Translations under genes and position numbers: made by a program
Notes under the pieces: generated by a model
Told to the model about the DNA's origin: nothing
Seen by the model: the letters and a program-made list of their open reading frames with translations, nothing else
Database searches by the model: none
Part shown: positions 11,780-22,594 of the stretch, one piece after another
How the letters are laid out: every line of letters begins with the position of its first letter
Position numbering within the stretch: the stretch's first letter is position 1
From: Gracilariopsis chorda
Lineage: Eukaryota; Rhodophyta; Florideophyceae; Gracilariales; Gracilariaceae
Direction of reading: 5' to 3'
NCBI GenBank assembly: GCA_003194525.1
Contig: NBIV01000014.1
Span: 186,001-250,000, forward strand
Length of the DNA stretch: 64,000 nt

Positions 11780-13770
11780 GAAATTCCTTTATTTGAATGC
11801 AAAGGCCCTCGACACTTCACGAAAACGTTTGCCTTCTTGCGGCAGCTCGAGTTGCTGCTATTGCGCGCCTCAAAGACATCGGACGCTGTCTTTCCTTGAA
11901 CAACTCGACGCTTCTGCCACACAAAAAAACCCGAACACGACACTGCTCAGTATTGAATCGCTCCGCTGCCTGCAGGTGAACTTGTAAACGTTCATCCGTG
12001 GCACGAGTTCGCTGTATCTGCTTCCGCAGTTCTTGTGCGCGTTTCTCCACATCTACTGCTCGTTTTGTTCGCGCCATGTCCATTACTGTGTCCGATGTCA
12101 TCACACAGCCGTTTGTAGTATCAACGTAGCCACAGTCCAATAATTTAGCATCAGAACCGAACAATTTGTCCTTGTATTCTGCACAACGTTCCTGAAATAG
12201 CACCTCTAACTTCTCCACAGACAAGATAATATTCACTGCAGCGGTTGCATAGCAATCGGTCTGGGGCAATAGGCCACAATCCAGAGCGACGAAAACCCGC
12301 CTTAATTACATCTCTACTGAAATCACTGTAGTAGGCTTCACGAATCATAGATATAAACGAAAACAAGTCAATAGTAGTATCACAATTGTTCATAGTAACC
12401 TCTGCGCTGATTCGATTCAAATGTGATTTGAAAGCTGAAACCTTACGGCGTCCAGAGGTTGCGTCTTTCCTGAAGTATGGGCGGGCAAAGTGTAAACAGT
12501 TATGCTGTTCTCATAGAAGAGTTCCAATACGTCCAGAGATATATGTGCCCTGTATGCATCGTACACCAAAAGAACTTTCCGGCCGTTAGCAGTCAAATCT
12601 CTGACATAGTCTACAAACTTCTGGGCCCATGAATCAAATTTACCACTATCAGCACCATCATGATCATCTCCAGTAAGAACCACAGTGCCCCGAGGTAAAT
12701 TAACAGAGGGGGTTTCTTGTACTTGCACATACCGTTGCGGAGAACAGTGCGGTAGGGTAAACGATTACCCTTCAGCACAACAAGAAGAGGGCCAGTGTCT
12801 CCTGCTGCGCTTACCACGGGCATCATTGTGACTCGGTGTTTGTATCCGAACTCATTCCTGATTATATTTCGCGGCCTTCGTGTGGGAAAAAGTCGTCGGA
12901 GAGATTTCAACCCAGCAACTTCTTTTTCCGGGGTCACCCCAATTTCATCCAGAATAAAAATTCGAGATTCATCGATGTTTTTCTCCTCCACCAATTTTGT
13001 CACCGTTACAAAATGTTGGGTCAACGTTTCGGCGTTAACCACTCTAAACAGCTTGTTCTCTTGCGATAGTGGACGCGAAAAGCTTCCTTTATCGGTGTGG
13101 CGCTGACGAAAGTTCCGGAGAAAGTTGTCACTGATGCGTTTCCAGTTGAATGGTATTGATCGCAATCCTTCTGGCGGTAGCTTTCCGAAAAGTGTCTGGA
13201 TTGCCTCACGCAAGTGATGCGTGGTTAGTGGTACGCCTTGAGCGGCAAAGCGTAAAACGAAAGATACAATTAAATTCTCCTCACTGTCTGTGAGTTCTCA
13301 ACGTCTTCCAGGCTTTTCGTTTCGGTAATGATGTTTTCTGTAGTGTAGTGTTGCTCTCGGAATGCCATACTGCTTTTCTATCATCCGATACGCCTTACCA
13401 GAATCCAAAGCGGCAAGTGCCTCTTCAATAACTTGCTCAATGGACTCTTTCTGTGTGAGTGTCATTGTATTGTGACGGATTGTACCGTGAATACCTCTCA
13501 CTCAGTGGAGCATGCACTGTAATGGCAGTGATTTGCATCCAGTTGCACTGCCTCTCATTTGAAAATGCCAGAAAGCGCTCCATTACTGTTTCAAATAGTG
13601 CTGAGTCTAAAATTGAGATTGGTTTTTAAATTCGTCCACAGGTTTTCAAGATTTGTTGGCAATTGTAGCTCAAAACTAAATTCTCTCTACCAAATATGGC
13701 AAAATCTTTAATTCTGGGTATAATTTCAGCGTTCAAGTATTAGTGTCCCGTTCAAGTATTGGTGCACATC
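11780..13770 (-). mobile_element. pogo-like DNA transposon, degenerate
   Basis: Plain DNA transposon read on the minus strand. The transposase begins near 13501 with a pipsqueak-type helix-turn-helix (KAYRMIEKQYGIPRATLHY), followed after an in-frame TGA by a CENP-B-type second HTH (NFLRNFRQRH). The DDE_1 catalytic domain then carries IFILDEIG, LLVYDAYRAHI and TQPLD as its three Asp sites. The C-terminal part has the family signature FRRSGLWPIAPDRLL (near 12270) and ends in a coiled coil (to about 11817). The frame is shifted at about 12.6-12.7 kb and again around 12.2-12.4 kb, so the gene is dead. Terminal inverted repeats could not be matched. On the right there is only a direct pair, GTTCAAGTATTRGTG, at 13731-13745 and 13750-13764. 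Confidence 0.75.
11817..13501 (-). pseudogene. pogo-like (psq + CENP-B HTH + DDE_1) transposase pseudogene
   Basis: About 560 codons in several frames. Domain order is psq HTH, CENP-B-like HTH, DDE_1, C-terminal FRRSGLWP block, coiled coil. All three catalytic Asp positions can still be seen (LDEIG, YDAYRAH, QPLD). An in-frame stop follows the first HTH and at least two frameshifts split the catalytic part. It is distinct from the intact relative at 26,699-28,291, from which it differs strongly in sequence. Confidence 0.75.
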
Positions 13771-16700
13771 CCCTTTACCCCACGGACGGCCGCTCCTAGC
13801 TACTGGTAATCAAAAACTATGTAGATATTCTAGGCGTGTGCGCCGTGGCAAGAACCTACTGTGCGACAACCAAATTAGTGGTACAATCCACTTATGAGCG
13901 GCGTTATCCAGTGCACCCAGCAGTAGCCTGTGTAGATTCCATGTCAATTACAAGTATTTTCAAATACAATGTGAGTACAGTATTAAGCACAATTGCCCGT
14001 AGTCCGCCCCCTCTCTTGCTCGGCCCTTTCCTTTGTTTATTCTTAGCATCTTCGCTGTTCTTATAAAACTTGCACACGCCCGTTCCTTCTCCGTATACCA
14101 CTATGTTCTGACCTTTCACCTTTGTCAGTTATCTAAGTGTACTAAGTTCGGTAAGGTCGCGCGCCTGTATTCAGTTACTATCGTTCATCTTAATTCGACA
14201 CTTACGAATCTGACCACATAGCCCATCTGGGTAGCCCCGGTTACCCGAAATTACCGTCCTAGTACGAATCTTCGTCTGCCACTGAGTCAAAAAGTTTGCC
14301 TAAGAACCCCAAATACTCCTAACGCTACAGTTACACTCGCAAATGCACTCATTGCCCATAGTATTTATAACCCACGGCGTTTTGCACCACAGGAGGCCGC
14401 ACTCTGCTTTCGTACACTCGCAGTTGCATTGGCTCTTGACGGTGCCTCAGACACTTGCACGTGCATCTATTTCTTTTTATTGCTGAAGCCACCGTCTAGA
14501 GCGCAGCACAGCTTTCAGTCTGTGAGAGATGAAAACTTTTGAAATTCTGGATATAACAATCACTTTTAGGTCTTACGGTGACAGGTAACTCTTCTCAAAA
14601 GTCTCCCTTTTTCATCGTCCTGTGTTGATTTTGAGCATCCCCTTCCCCACCGTCCTCTAATTATACGTCCTTGGACTTATTCTACTGCTTCCGCTGTTCC
14701 GCACACCTTCCATTCTCCGTACCGTTTTTTGAGAATGTATGTACCGATTATCAGGCAAAAACACCGCTAGAGTTACTTTCGGCAACGCCAAACACTCCGA
14801 AGGCTGTCACTGTCGATCACGTTCCAGTAACAAGAATCGTACCCTGCAGGCTTGTGGCCAAAAGTCCAAGAAATGACCAACCATTGCTGTGATCTTGAGT
14901 GAACACCAGACTCGCAGACGAGCGGAAGTTGACACATCACAGCTCCCAAATCTGTTTTCTTAGCTTCAGTTAGGTATAGTTAGACTTTGCTCCGACTGCA
15001 GGTCGGCAACTCAAGGAAGGGCCATAATATGCGATCCACGTCGCTACGGCAAACGGTCCAGATCAGCATTGCTATCGTGGAAAAGTCTATTCGAGCCTTA
15101 ATTATACAGAAAGGAACACGACTGCTTCATTTCTCGTCGTCTACAAGAAAGGGGCAAAATCAATCTTCTTCTTTTCGCGTAAAGCTCGAAATGGTCCACG
15201 TCTCAATCTACAATTACTTCACCTGCTCTTGTATGGAGAACCATCTAGGCAAACGTTTTGTTCTGAGCTCAGCAAGCGGTCAGGGATTCCATTAATCTAT
15301 GCCCAATGTCTTCTGAACATACTGTCTGAAGCACGTCTTTGTTTGCTCCATCACAATCACACCCGACATTGAAACGATGCCGTTTTTAGCTCCGAACCCA
15401 AACACAAGGATTTGAAGCGATGTTTGTGCATCTTTAGGGATAATGGTTGCCTGAAATCAAGTTTAATTGATAGGCCACTTTCCGAGTTGGAACCAAACTC
15501 ACTGGAGCAAATTGAGTCCTACAGTGAGTTTTAAGACTCAATACGGATCCACTCCAGTGACACTTTGAATGCGGCCGATGTTCTAGGGCGGCAAGCGTGT
15601 GGCACCTGCAGGTACATAATTACGAAAGACTCCAACGCGACTAGGCCCGTTGGACAATGCGATACTCAGATGTGCAATGGACCGTTATTTGTCGATTTTA
15701 TACTCTATTCTCTGGGTAATGAGAATGGAAAAGGTATCGAATCTGTTTACATGCGTGATAATGAGGATGTTTTGGAGAAAGGGAGAGGGCTGAAGAACGC
15801 TTTTATGACTCCAATCCATAACGCGCCAACCACTCGTACTCTGCCGGTATCTGAGGTGCAGTTCTTGCGTCATGATGCATTCATTCGTCCTCTTTATCAA
15901 GCAAGTTTGGCTGCTACGCAATGCAGGAATTTCTCTCTGATACATTGAACAGTTTCGTGCACATATCCAGCGGTGATGAGGTGCGAGTTTCCACGAGAGA
16001 GAGGGGGCAGATGATATCAGAGGTATGCCAGCGGTTTTTAGAAGACGGGAAACAATGCAAGGGGGGAAGTGGGTACTTTCAGAAGAAATAGGCGCCATGT
16101 CATCCAAGCTGTGGGCTTCAGTGATATTTTAGATGGCATTAAGCAAGCAGTAGGCTTCGTGGAAGATTGCATCAGCTGCTATAAAAGTAGCCTTTCGAAA
16201 TCTGTTCCCCGTCTGCAATGACACCGCACAGGCTCCAATCGAAGACCTAGACAACTTTTCTTCTGTTCGTTTGCACTCAGATGAGAAGAAACCGAGTGTG
16301 ATTAGGGCAGACTATTTGCCATGCGTTCGTGCTTATAAATTCGTTGAACAGATGGCCTTTTCGCGTTCCGGCGCTAGCTTCGGACCATTGAACTCAACCT
16401 TGTCTATTGCAGGAATTATGGAATGCATGCCGTCTTGGTGCAGTGTTCTGCACTCTTTTGAAATTTTAAAGTCACTATGCAGCAGTTACTGCCTTCGCAA
16501 ACGTCTGGGGACAGAGAGGGAATGGGCAGCGATGGGGTGCGTTTGAGACTGTTAAGGTGCACTGCCGGAAGCGCAGGCGAATTGACAAAGCACTACGAGA
16601 TGTTCCCGAATCCGGTCAACCAACACAGGAGCAGGATAATTGGTTGAGCCCAAGTGAGGCACTCGGCAGTCGCGAATTATTTGCCGCCTCCTTCAACTAG

Positions 16701-17430
16701 GGGGACGAACGTGGGATACTGGAAGATTTCTTCGACATTGCTTTCGGGGTTATGTTCCAGCACCAAGAAGGGCTGTTGGGTGTATCAGGTTAAAGACAGA
16801 TATTTAACATAGGGCGAATAATGCTACGCTACAAACATCAAGGTATCAATTCCCGTTCGTTACTGTTGTCCTGTTTTAGACAGCATGGCGGTATAGAGCC
16901 AGATCACCCCTCAGAGGTAGATCAAGACGTCTTACTTTTTGACGTCAGTAGGATGAGCGGAGCGGATATTCTTACTATTCATGACAAGCTCGAGCTTATC
17001 AAATAGCTGCTCACACCAGGCAAGCCAGGTTCCTCAAGCCACATCATAGTTTCTGGGTATCAGCCAACGTACAGGATGCTCTTGAAGATAGGGAGGAACT
17101 CTTACCTGGAAGCAGGGAGTGGATCACAGGTCTCAGCTGATGTCAACGAATTGAGAATTTACGAGTGGCTCATCTCCTTTGTGGGCTTCTGCCACATTGA
17201 GAAACAGAGCTTATATCCTCTGTGAAAAGAGATGCTTCATGGTCTGGGACTGCATGAGATGGCACGTTGCTGCGGACTATCAGGGTATCAAGTTGAAAAT
17301 TTACTGCGTCGTAGTTATGCGCGCAATAACCGTGCCTGATCTTCAGCATATGTGCTGCTCTGCTTATTAATAGGTCACTATCGCAAATATCCACCTTTTT
17401 GCAAAACACAGTCCCGTTTTCGAAGGACTC
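13771..17430. other. Long stretch without supported genes
   Basis: About 3.7 kb with only short, unconvincing frames. The plus-strand frames at 15565-15948 and 16271-16546 have ATG starts but no motif I recognise. They might be the decayed 5' part of the Academ-like element that becomes readable after 19,070, with the Harbinger-like element between; this is a guess. A hairpin at 15499-15560 is listed separately. Confidence 0.4.
15499..15560. repeat. Short hairpin, possible MITE remnant
   Basis: TCACTGGAG...TTGAGTC (15499-15518) is mirrored by GACTCAA...CTCCAGTGA (15535-15560): 16 complementary positions in two blocks with unequal spacers of 4 and 10 bases. Either a tiny inverted-repeat element or the fused ends of one. 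Confidence 0.4.
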
Positions 17431-18945
17431 GGTCGTTTGGGAAACGGGTTGGTCACCTCGAATTTAATAAATCAGTGCACTATTAAAAGGATAAATGGCA
17501 AAGGACAGTGCATAATTACAAACAATGAGATATTTTACCAAACAATCGTAACTGCTCTGTTACTCTGCGTCTTCACTGGTCTGTCGTCCATGGCGGTCCA
17601 CATAGTTGGCCCTAAACTGTCGTTGGATAGAGTCGTTGCGCCTCTGCTGGTAGCGCTTTTGAATAAGCCTCCGCCGCTCCAACTGGGTGTTTCCAATTTC
17701 ATACCACCTGTTGGTTAGTTGTTGATACATTTCCATGTCCTGCTCCCTGAGTGGCTTCCACCGGATATGAAAGTTGGTGAATCCTAAGCACAGACGGAAA
17801 ACAGGGTCATAGTTGCTAGCCGACCATTTCCACTTCGATGAAAGTACACCCCACAACGCACCGAGTCTCCAAAAAAAGTTTTCTACGATGATTCTATCGC
17901 TGGAGATACTCTTATTCTCTGAGACGTCAGCGGGGTACAAAAAACCCCTGCGGCTTTCGCTTGGGGTGAATAATTTGCCAGAACTCTTGTGCTCCCTGGT
18001 AGCCCTTGTCCATCAGTACCGCTCACTGATCACCGTACTTGTCCAACAATGGACAGTTGTCATCAATGTCACCTTCATCAGACCTCTTACACTGAGCCTT
18101 GCGGTGCCACCACTGCATTTCTGGGAAAATTACCAAGTCAAAGACCGACCCTGGTTTGTGTAAACTCGCACAAATCGCAAAACCGTTCGGGAGAACTGAT
18201 ACCTCCACCTTATAACTGTAGAGTTTATGCTTTCCGCTGTAGTATTTCTTCCCTTCTTTAATACTACCTGAAGGCCTAAAAGACGGCTGGAATGTGACAT
18301 CAGTGGCATAACGTGCCATGGGGTAGTTCTTGAAAGCCTTGTTGTGCTTCACTAAATGCTTCATAGTTACCTGCTTGGCCTGATACGTCACATAATGCTC
18401 GTAAACTGGATCGGAGAGTATCTTGATTAATCGTATGATAAGCATCTCGAACGCAGAGGCTTTCAGGCCAAACATCCGAGCAAGAAAATCCCATGTCCCG
18501 CCATGTTTCAACGCACAAAGTGTCATGAAAAGTACATCCTTGGGAGTTTGAGCACTCTTGCGACCCCTCCCGACGTTGTAGCTTTCCAAAATAATGGCCT
18601 TAAACCCCGCCCATATTGCCATGAACTGGCTTGCGGAGAAGTTAGTCATCTGGAGAATTGCATGCCCCCCTCCGCTTTCATAGAACTGGTCAAAAATAGG
18701 GGCGTCTGTGCCATTGTCCTCGTCACTGTCGTCAGGACGGTTGACGCTGTACTGCTCGAGCTCTGTCGTGCGGTCAATGCGGGCGTTTGACAAGAGCTGC
18801 ATAGCCTGTGAAGCATCACTGAGTGATATTTGCGCCATACGGTAGAAGTGCAGGTGTGGGGGTGGGCTGTGTTAGGAGATGGGTGCGACCCGAAAGCGGG
18901 CTGAAGGGTTAAATACAAACTGGCCATCTCGTTTGCGAAATGACC
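17431..18945 (-). mobile_element. PIF/Harbinger-like DNA transposon, degenerate
   Basis: Carries a DDE_Tnp_4-type transposase on the minus strand. The ends show imperfect inverted repeats: GGTCGTTTGGGAAACGGG... at 17431-17455 against the complement of 18921-18945, with about 18 of 25 positions matching by eye. Target duplication not identified. A second gene (the Myb-like partner usual in Harbinger elements) was not found. Confidence 0.6.
17560..18838 (-). pseudogene. DDE_Tnp_4 (Harbinger-like) transposase pseudogene
   Basis: Starts with ATG at 18838. The N-terminal half has the helix-turn-helix usual for this family (KDVLFMTLCALKHGGTWDFLARMFG). The catalytic part has YATDVTFQP as the first Asp site and KKYYSGKHKLYSYKVEVSV, the family's typical strand after it. 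The C-terminal part, in another frame, has VENFFWRLGALWGVLSSKW and NFHIRWKPLREQD, which are classic for the end of this domain. Between them the reading includes MDKGYQGAQEF in a third register, so at least two frame changes and one stop separate the parts. A run of T/A near 17,940 is one likely place. Non-functional as it stands. Confidence 0.75.
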
Positions 18946-20566
18946 AGGCCGTTTCGTAAAGAATGGCGCCATACCGCAATGACACGCTTCGGGCCAATTC
19001 ATTTTGCCTCTGTGCAACCTTGAATTACAGTCGCATGTATGTACCTTTTTGTAAATTCATGCGATTTTGATAAATGAATCCCTCATTTCCAAAAAAGGAT
19101 AGGTTTATTGATATGGGATTTGCTCTAACGGTGGTACCGCCGTATTTCCTTGAAGGGTGTAATGCTTTGGTCATTGTCATTTCCGAGTTACCAGACATCA
19201 AAGATGACATAGATAGAATCATCCGCGACTGGAGCGACCAAGACTCTAGTGAAGGAACAGCCATGAAGTCCAATCTAAGCACTTGTCTAAAAAAGAACGT
19301 CACATCGACTCCCACTGCCATTGGAAGACTTCTCTGCAAAATTTTGGCGTTGTTCTTTTGCAGTTATGGCCAGAGTGGTCAGCAAATGGTCACCACAGCG
19401 CTCTTCACGTGTTTGCTACCCGTCGTGGATATCATGTGTGGTCGATAACTGGGCATTCTGATGTCTTGGATAACTTTAGGCTGCGTCTTAACAATGTTTT
19501 ACATGCGTCAGGGCACCTGCACTATCAGCAACTCTACATGTTCTACGGTTTCTTACGAGGAACAATGCCCGGAATCGTGTTTCACGACTTTTTCACCGAT
19601 TAGCCCAGGGGGATGCTGGCGAGCGTACCGTCGTCCACGGGTAGTCGTGGCAGCCTCTAAGAAATCAGGAGGTGGACCAACGTGCATCTGGACGATGCCT
19701 GGGAGATGTTGATTGTGCGATTACTGAGATCGCTAAACGTGGGAATGCTCCCATATCTCGGAAGCGCGGGCGCATAGCTTCTCACAGTATTGCATGCTAG
19801 AATGCTGACTCGAACAGTCACGGCAGCATCCATAGCATATAAACAGGTTAAAGGGGACGCAGATGCAGACATTATCCCACTTCATTGCTACGACAAGTCT
19901 GCGGCACATAATTCAACCGTTTGCCTAATAGTAAACCTTCTGCGTCACGATTATTTCTTATCAAGCGAGAACCGCAACTATGACCGATTGAGAAACGTTT
20001 TAAGGCTATCGGAGAGTGACTTGACAAACGACGGTGTACAGAACTTAATTATGAACATCGATAGTCACGGGCGGAGGAGCGCGGAGTTGCAGGCGTCTAC
20101 AATATTTCCAGAGTTTTTCGGCCCTTTATCTGACGAAGATTTGGACAAATACCACAACAAAAAGCGCCGCAAGGGGGAATAGACGAAAATGCGGCGAATT
20201 CTCAACGCTGGCAGAGCAATGGCAGCCCAAAAGCAAGGGGAAGCAACACGAACCACGAAAACGACGAACAACTCCAGAGCAGCTCTGTTAAAACGTCGCT
20301 ATGCACTGACAAAGCTGATGAAGTCATTCAACATGCCAGAGCATGAGTTCATAAAAGCTGGTCACTCACGTGGTGCCAGTCATGCTCGCTAGAGATGAAG
20401 TATACTTCACTCAGCCGGGTATTTTTTATCTTTTAATGCAGATGCTTACAGATCCTTCGGAGATGCATTAGGACATGCCAATAGTATTCAACTGATATCC
20501 ACGCTAAATGTTGACTTCCTCAGCCATGCAGAAGACGCACCGTTTAGCTCCATAAGACGTCAGCCA

Positions 20567-21768
20567 GTGGGCAGGAAAATCATATCTTATTACTATGAAT
20601 ACAGCATGCGACACTATTTCTCGGTCATGGTTGACGTCATGAATGTTATTTGGAGCAGAAGCCCCGACAGTTTTAGGGGGAGTACTATGTATACCGTAAC
20701 TGTTTGGAAGATGACGCAAATACTTTCGCCTTGTCTAGGCCGCAGACGAGGAGAGGCCCTGAAACAGATTCATTTGCACGTTGATGATCCGAAAAATAAC
20801 ATAAAACAGAAATTTGGCGCGCGAGAGTGGCGTGACTCTGCACGGGACATGAGCGAGGGCGTGAAGTTAAGCGGTGAGGAGGAACTTCACAAAATGAGTT
20901 TCCTGCTTCCGATTACAGCTCGGTGGGGAATATTGATGCACTACAGAGCTAGTCGAGATGCAATACGCTTGTTTCACTTGTTTTGTGGAGCAGTTGCTGG
21001 AATAGAGCTGGCCAATGAACATAACTGAAGTGCAGAAATGTATCTTCACGGTGGGTGCTTTAGTATCCTCCCATCATGAACTAGCATGAAGCAGGATTTT
21101 TAATTCCTGAGCTCGCCTCAAGGGAAGAGACATGCGAAGCCTCGCGAAGCGGGGAGGTAACGTTGAAGAGAAGACCTGGAAAGGACAAGAGCAAGGCAGA
21201 AGCTGATATCGATATAGTATATTGTGCTCTGTCTAACTCTCACGCGGACAAAATTGCTGCTGCCCAGACGACATACGGACTATGTATCAGTAGGGATGAA
21301 GCTGAGCAAGAGAACGCTCTGCTCCACGTGCCAAGGAGTAGAGCACTGGTGTTTTCAAGTTCCGTTGGATTGCGGATCATTGACACATGCTTGACGCACG
21401 GGAAATCCGAGACCCGGTTCGTTGTGGCATTCAAGAGATTGGTCCTACCCATTGTTTCTGAGGGAAATTTGAAAACTGCAGCAGTATTGCAGAGGAGGAG
21501 TGGGTGCTTCATCGTTTCAAAAGACACTGATGTCATTATCATTCTAGCACTCGCTCCATGCATGCGTAACATGAATGTGACAAATTTACTCAATGAAAGC
21601 GTTACTGGTGTGGAAGCACTTGCTGCCACTCTGTCGGAGAAACGCATCATCCGAGACATGCTGGAAAGCTTGTACGTGATGAGAGTTTATGATTTGTACG
21701 TATGGCGTTTCGCACATCCATTATTTCAGGGCATGCGTGAGACATGTGTCTTTCCTCTAACGCATTGA
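20567..21768 (+). pseudogene. XPG/PIN-like nuclease region of the decayed element
   Basis: Two open parts. The first (20567-21028) has VDDPKNNIKQKFGAREWRD, reminiscent of the FD..D.SIK..R block in transposon-encoded XPG-like proteins. The second (21163-21768, no ATG at the listed start) has an acidic-site motif SKDTDVIIILALA, typical of the second half of PIN/XPG folds, preceded by an AD-rich segment that would correspond to the EADT box (NSHADKIAA). Frame change and stops between them show it is not functional. Identification rests on motif resemblance only. Confidence 0.4.
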
Positions 21769-22123
21769 TTAAGAGCATGAAAGTGAGTCGCTGTATTTTC
21801 TCCCTCTTCTGGCATACCTAGAGCAGCATGGGTTCAGAACCCTCGGGACCTGTTCACGTAAGTAGGAATTGCGGGAAGAGTGGTCTGCAACTTGTTTCGA
21901 CGATGGCCATCTCCAGCGCCGTACTAAGAGATTGTTTCTCAGCGAATGGCATGTTGGATGTATAGATTGGTGCTTGGATGTCAGACGATAAGTTTTTGAT
22001 CAATCGAAGTCGTTAAAAGATCTCCTCCCGCCTCCTGATCATGCTAAGAATCAGGCAGAGAGAGTGATTCAAATTGTTATTTAGTATTGGTTTAAAGCAG
22101 AGAACGATGATCTGTCTCCTAGG

Positions 22124-22594
22124 GTGGTCGGGGGATGCGATACTGAGTCTGGCTTCACGAGTGATGGGGAACTACTCTTCAACCGACAGGAGGGTATTAA
22201 AGTGATCAGGAAGGCAATGAAAGAACTACTAGTGAAGTGTAGCTGCAAAGGGAGCTGCACTAGAAACCATTGTTCTTGCGTAAAATGGGGCGTGAAATGT
22301 ATAGAATGCAAATTCCACTGTCAAAAATGCCAGAACAAGGCAACTGAAGTTCAGCGCAGCCTTATGGAAGGTGAGCCAGGGGAGGGAAGCGAGGATGAGG
22401 ATAACGACATGGATGAAATGAAATTATCATTTATTGAATCATTGAATTATAGCGGCTTCGATGAAGCGGAGCTTATGCTAAGTAACGTCGAAAATATACA
22501 ATCGGTTATGGCCTCGGAATTTGACGTCGCAGAACTGCTAAACACAATCGACTATGAATTACATCCATTCTACATTCTACTAGCTTTGTACTAA
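22124..22594 (+). pseudogene. CXC (tesmin/TSO1-type) zinc-finger segment
   Basis: A 156-residue open frame whose reading contains the pattern CSCKGSCTRNHCSC followed by CIECKFHCQKCQN, i.e. eight-plus cysteines in the CxC-K-x2-C...CxC...C-x2-C-x3-C-x2-C-x-N arrangement of CXC domains. The tail is acidic (EGSEDEDNDMDEM). CXC fingers bind DNA. Here the domain follows an XPG-like region, as at the C-terminus of some large transposon proteins. No ATG at the beginning of the frame, so it is best seen as the 3' piece of the decayed gene rather than a host gene. Confidence 0.55.

Larger units (their letters stand above)
19074..22594 (+). mobile_element. Decayed large DNA element, possibly Academ-like
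   Basis: A series of plus-strand frames that together resemble large transposon proteins having an XPG/FEN1-like nuclease domain and a cysteine-rich CXC finger, as described for Academ elements. In order I see ASGHLHYQQLYMFYGFL (19,500s), a stretch like the conserved 'GH.NY.....Y' block of such proteins; DADIIPLHCYD (19,860); an XPG-like region with VDDPKNNIKQKFG (20,780s); SKDTDVIIIL (21,520s); and a CXC finger (22,230s). Many stops and frame changes separate these, and no inverted ends were found. The superfamily name is an inference. Confidence 0.4.
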
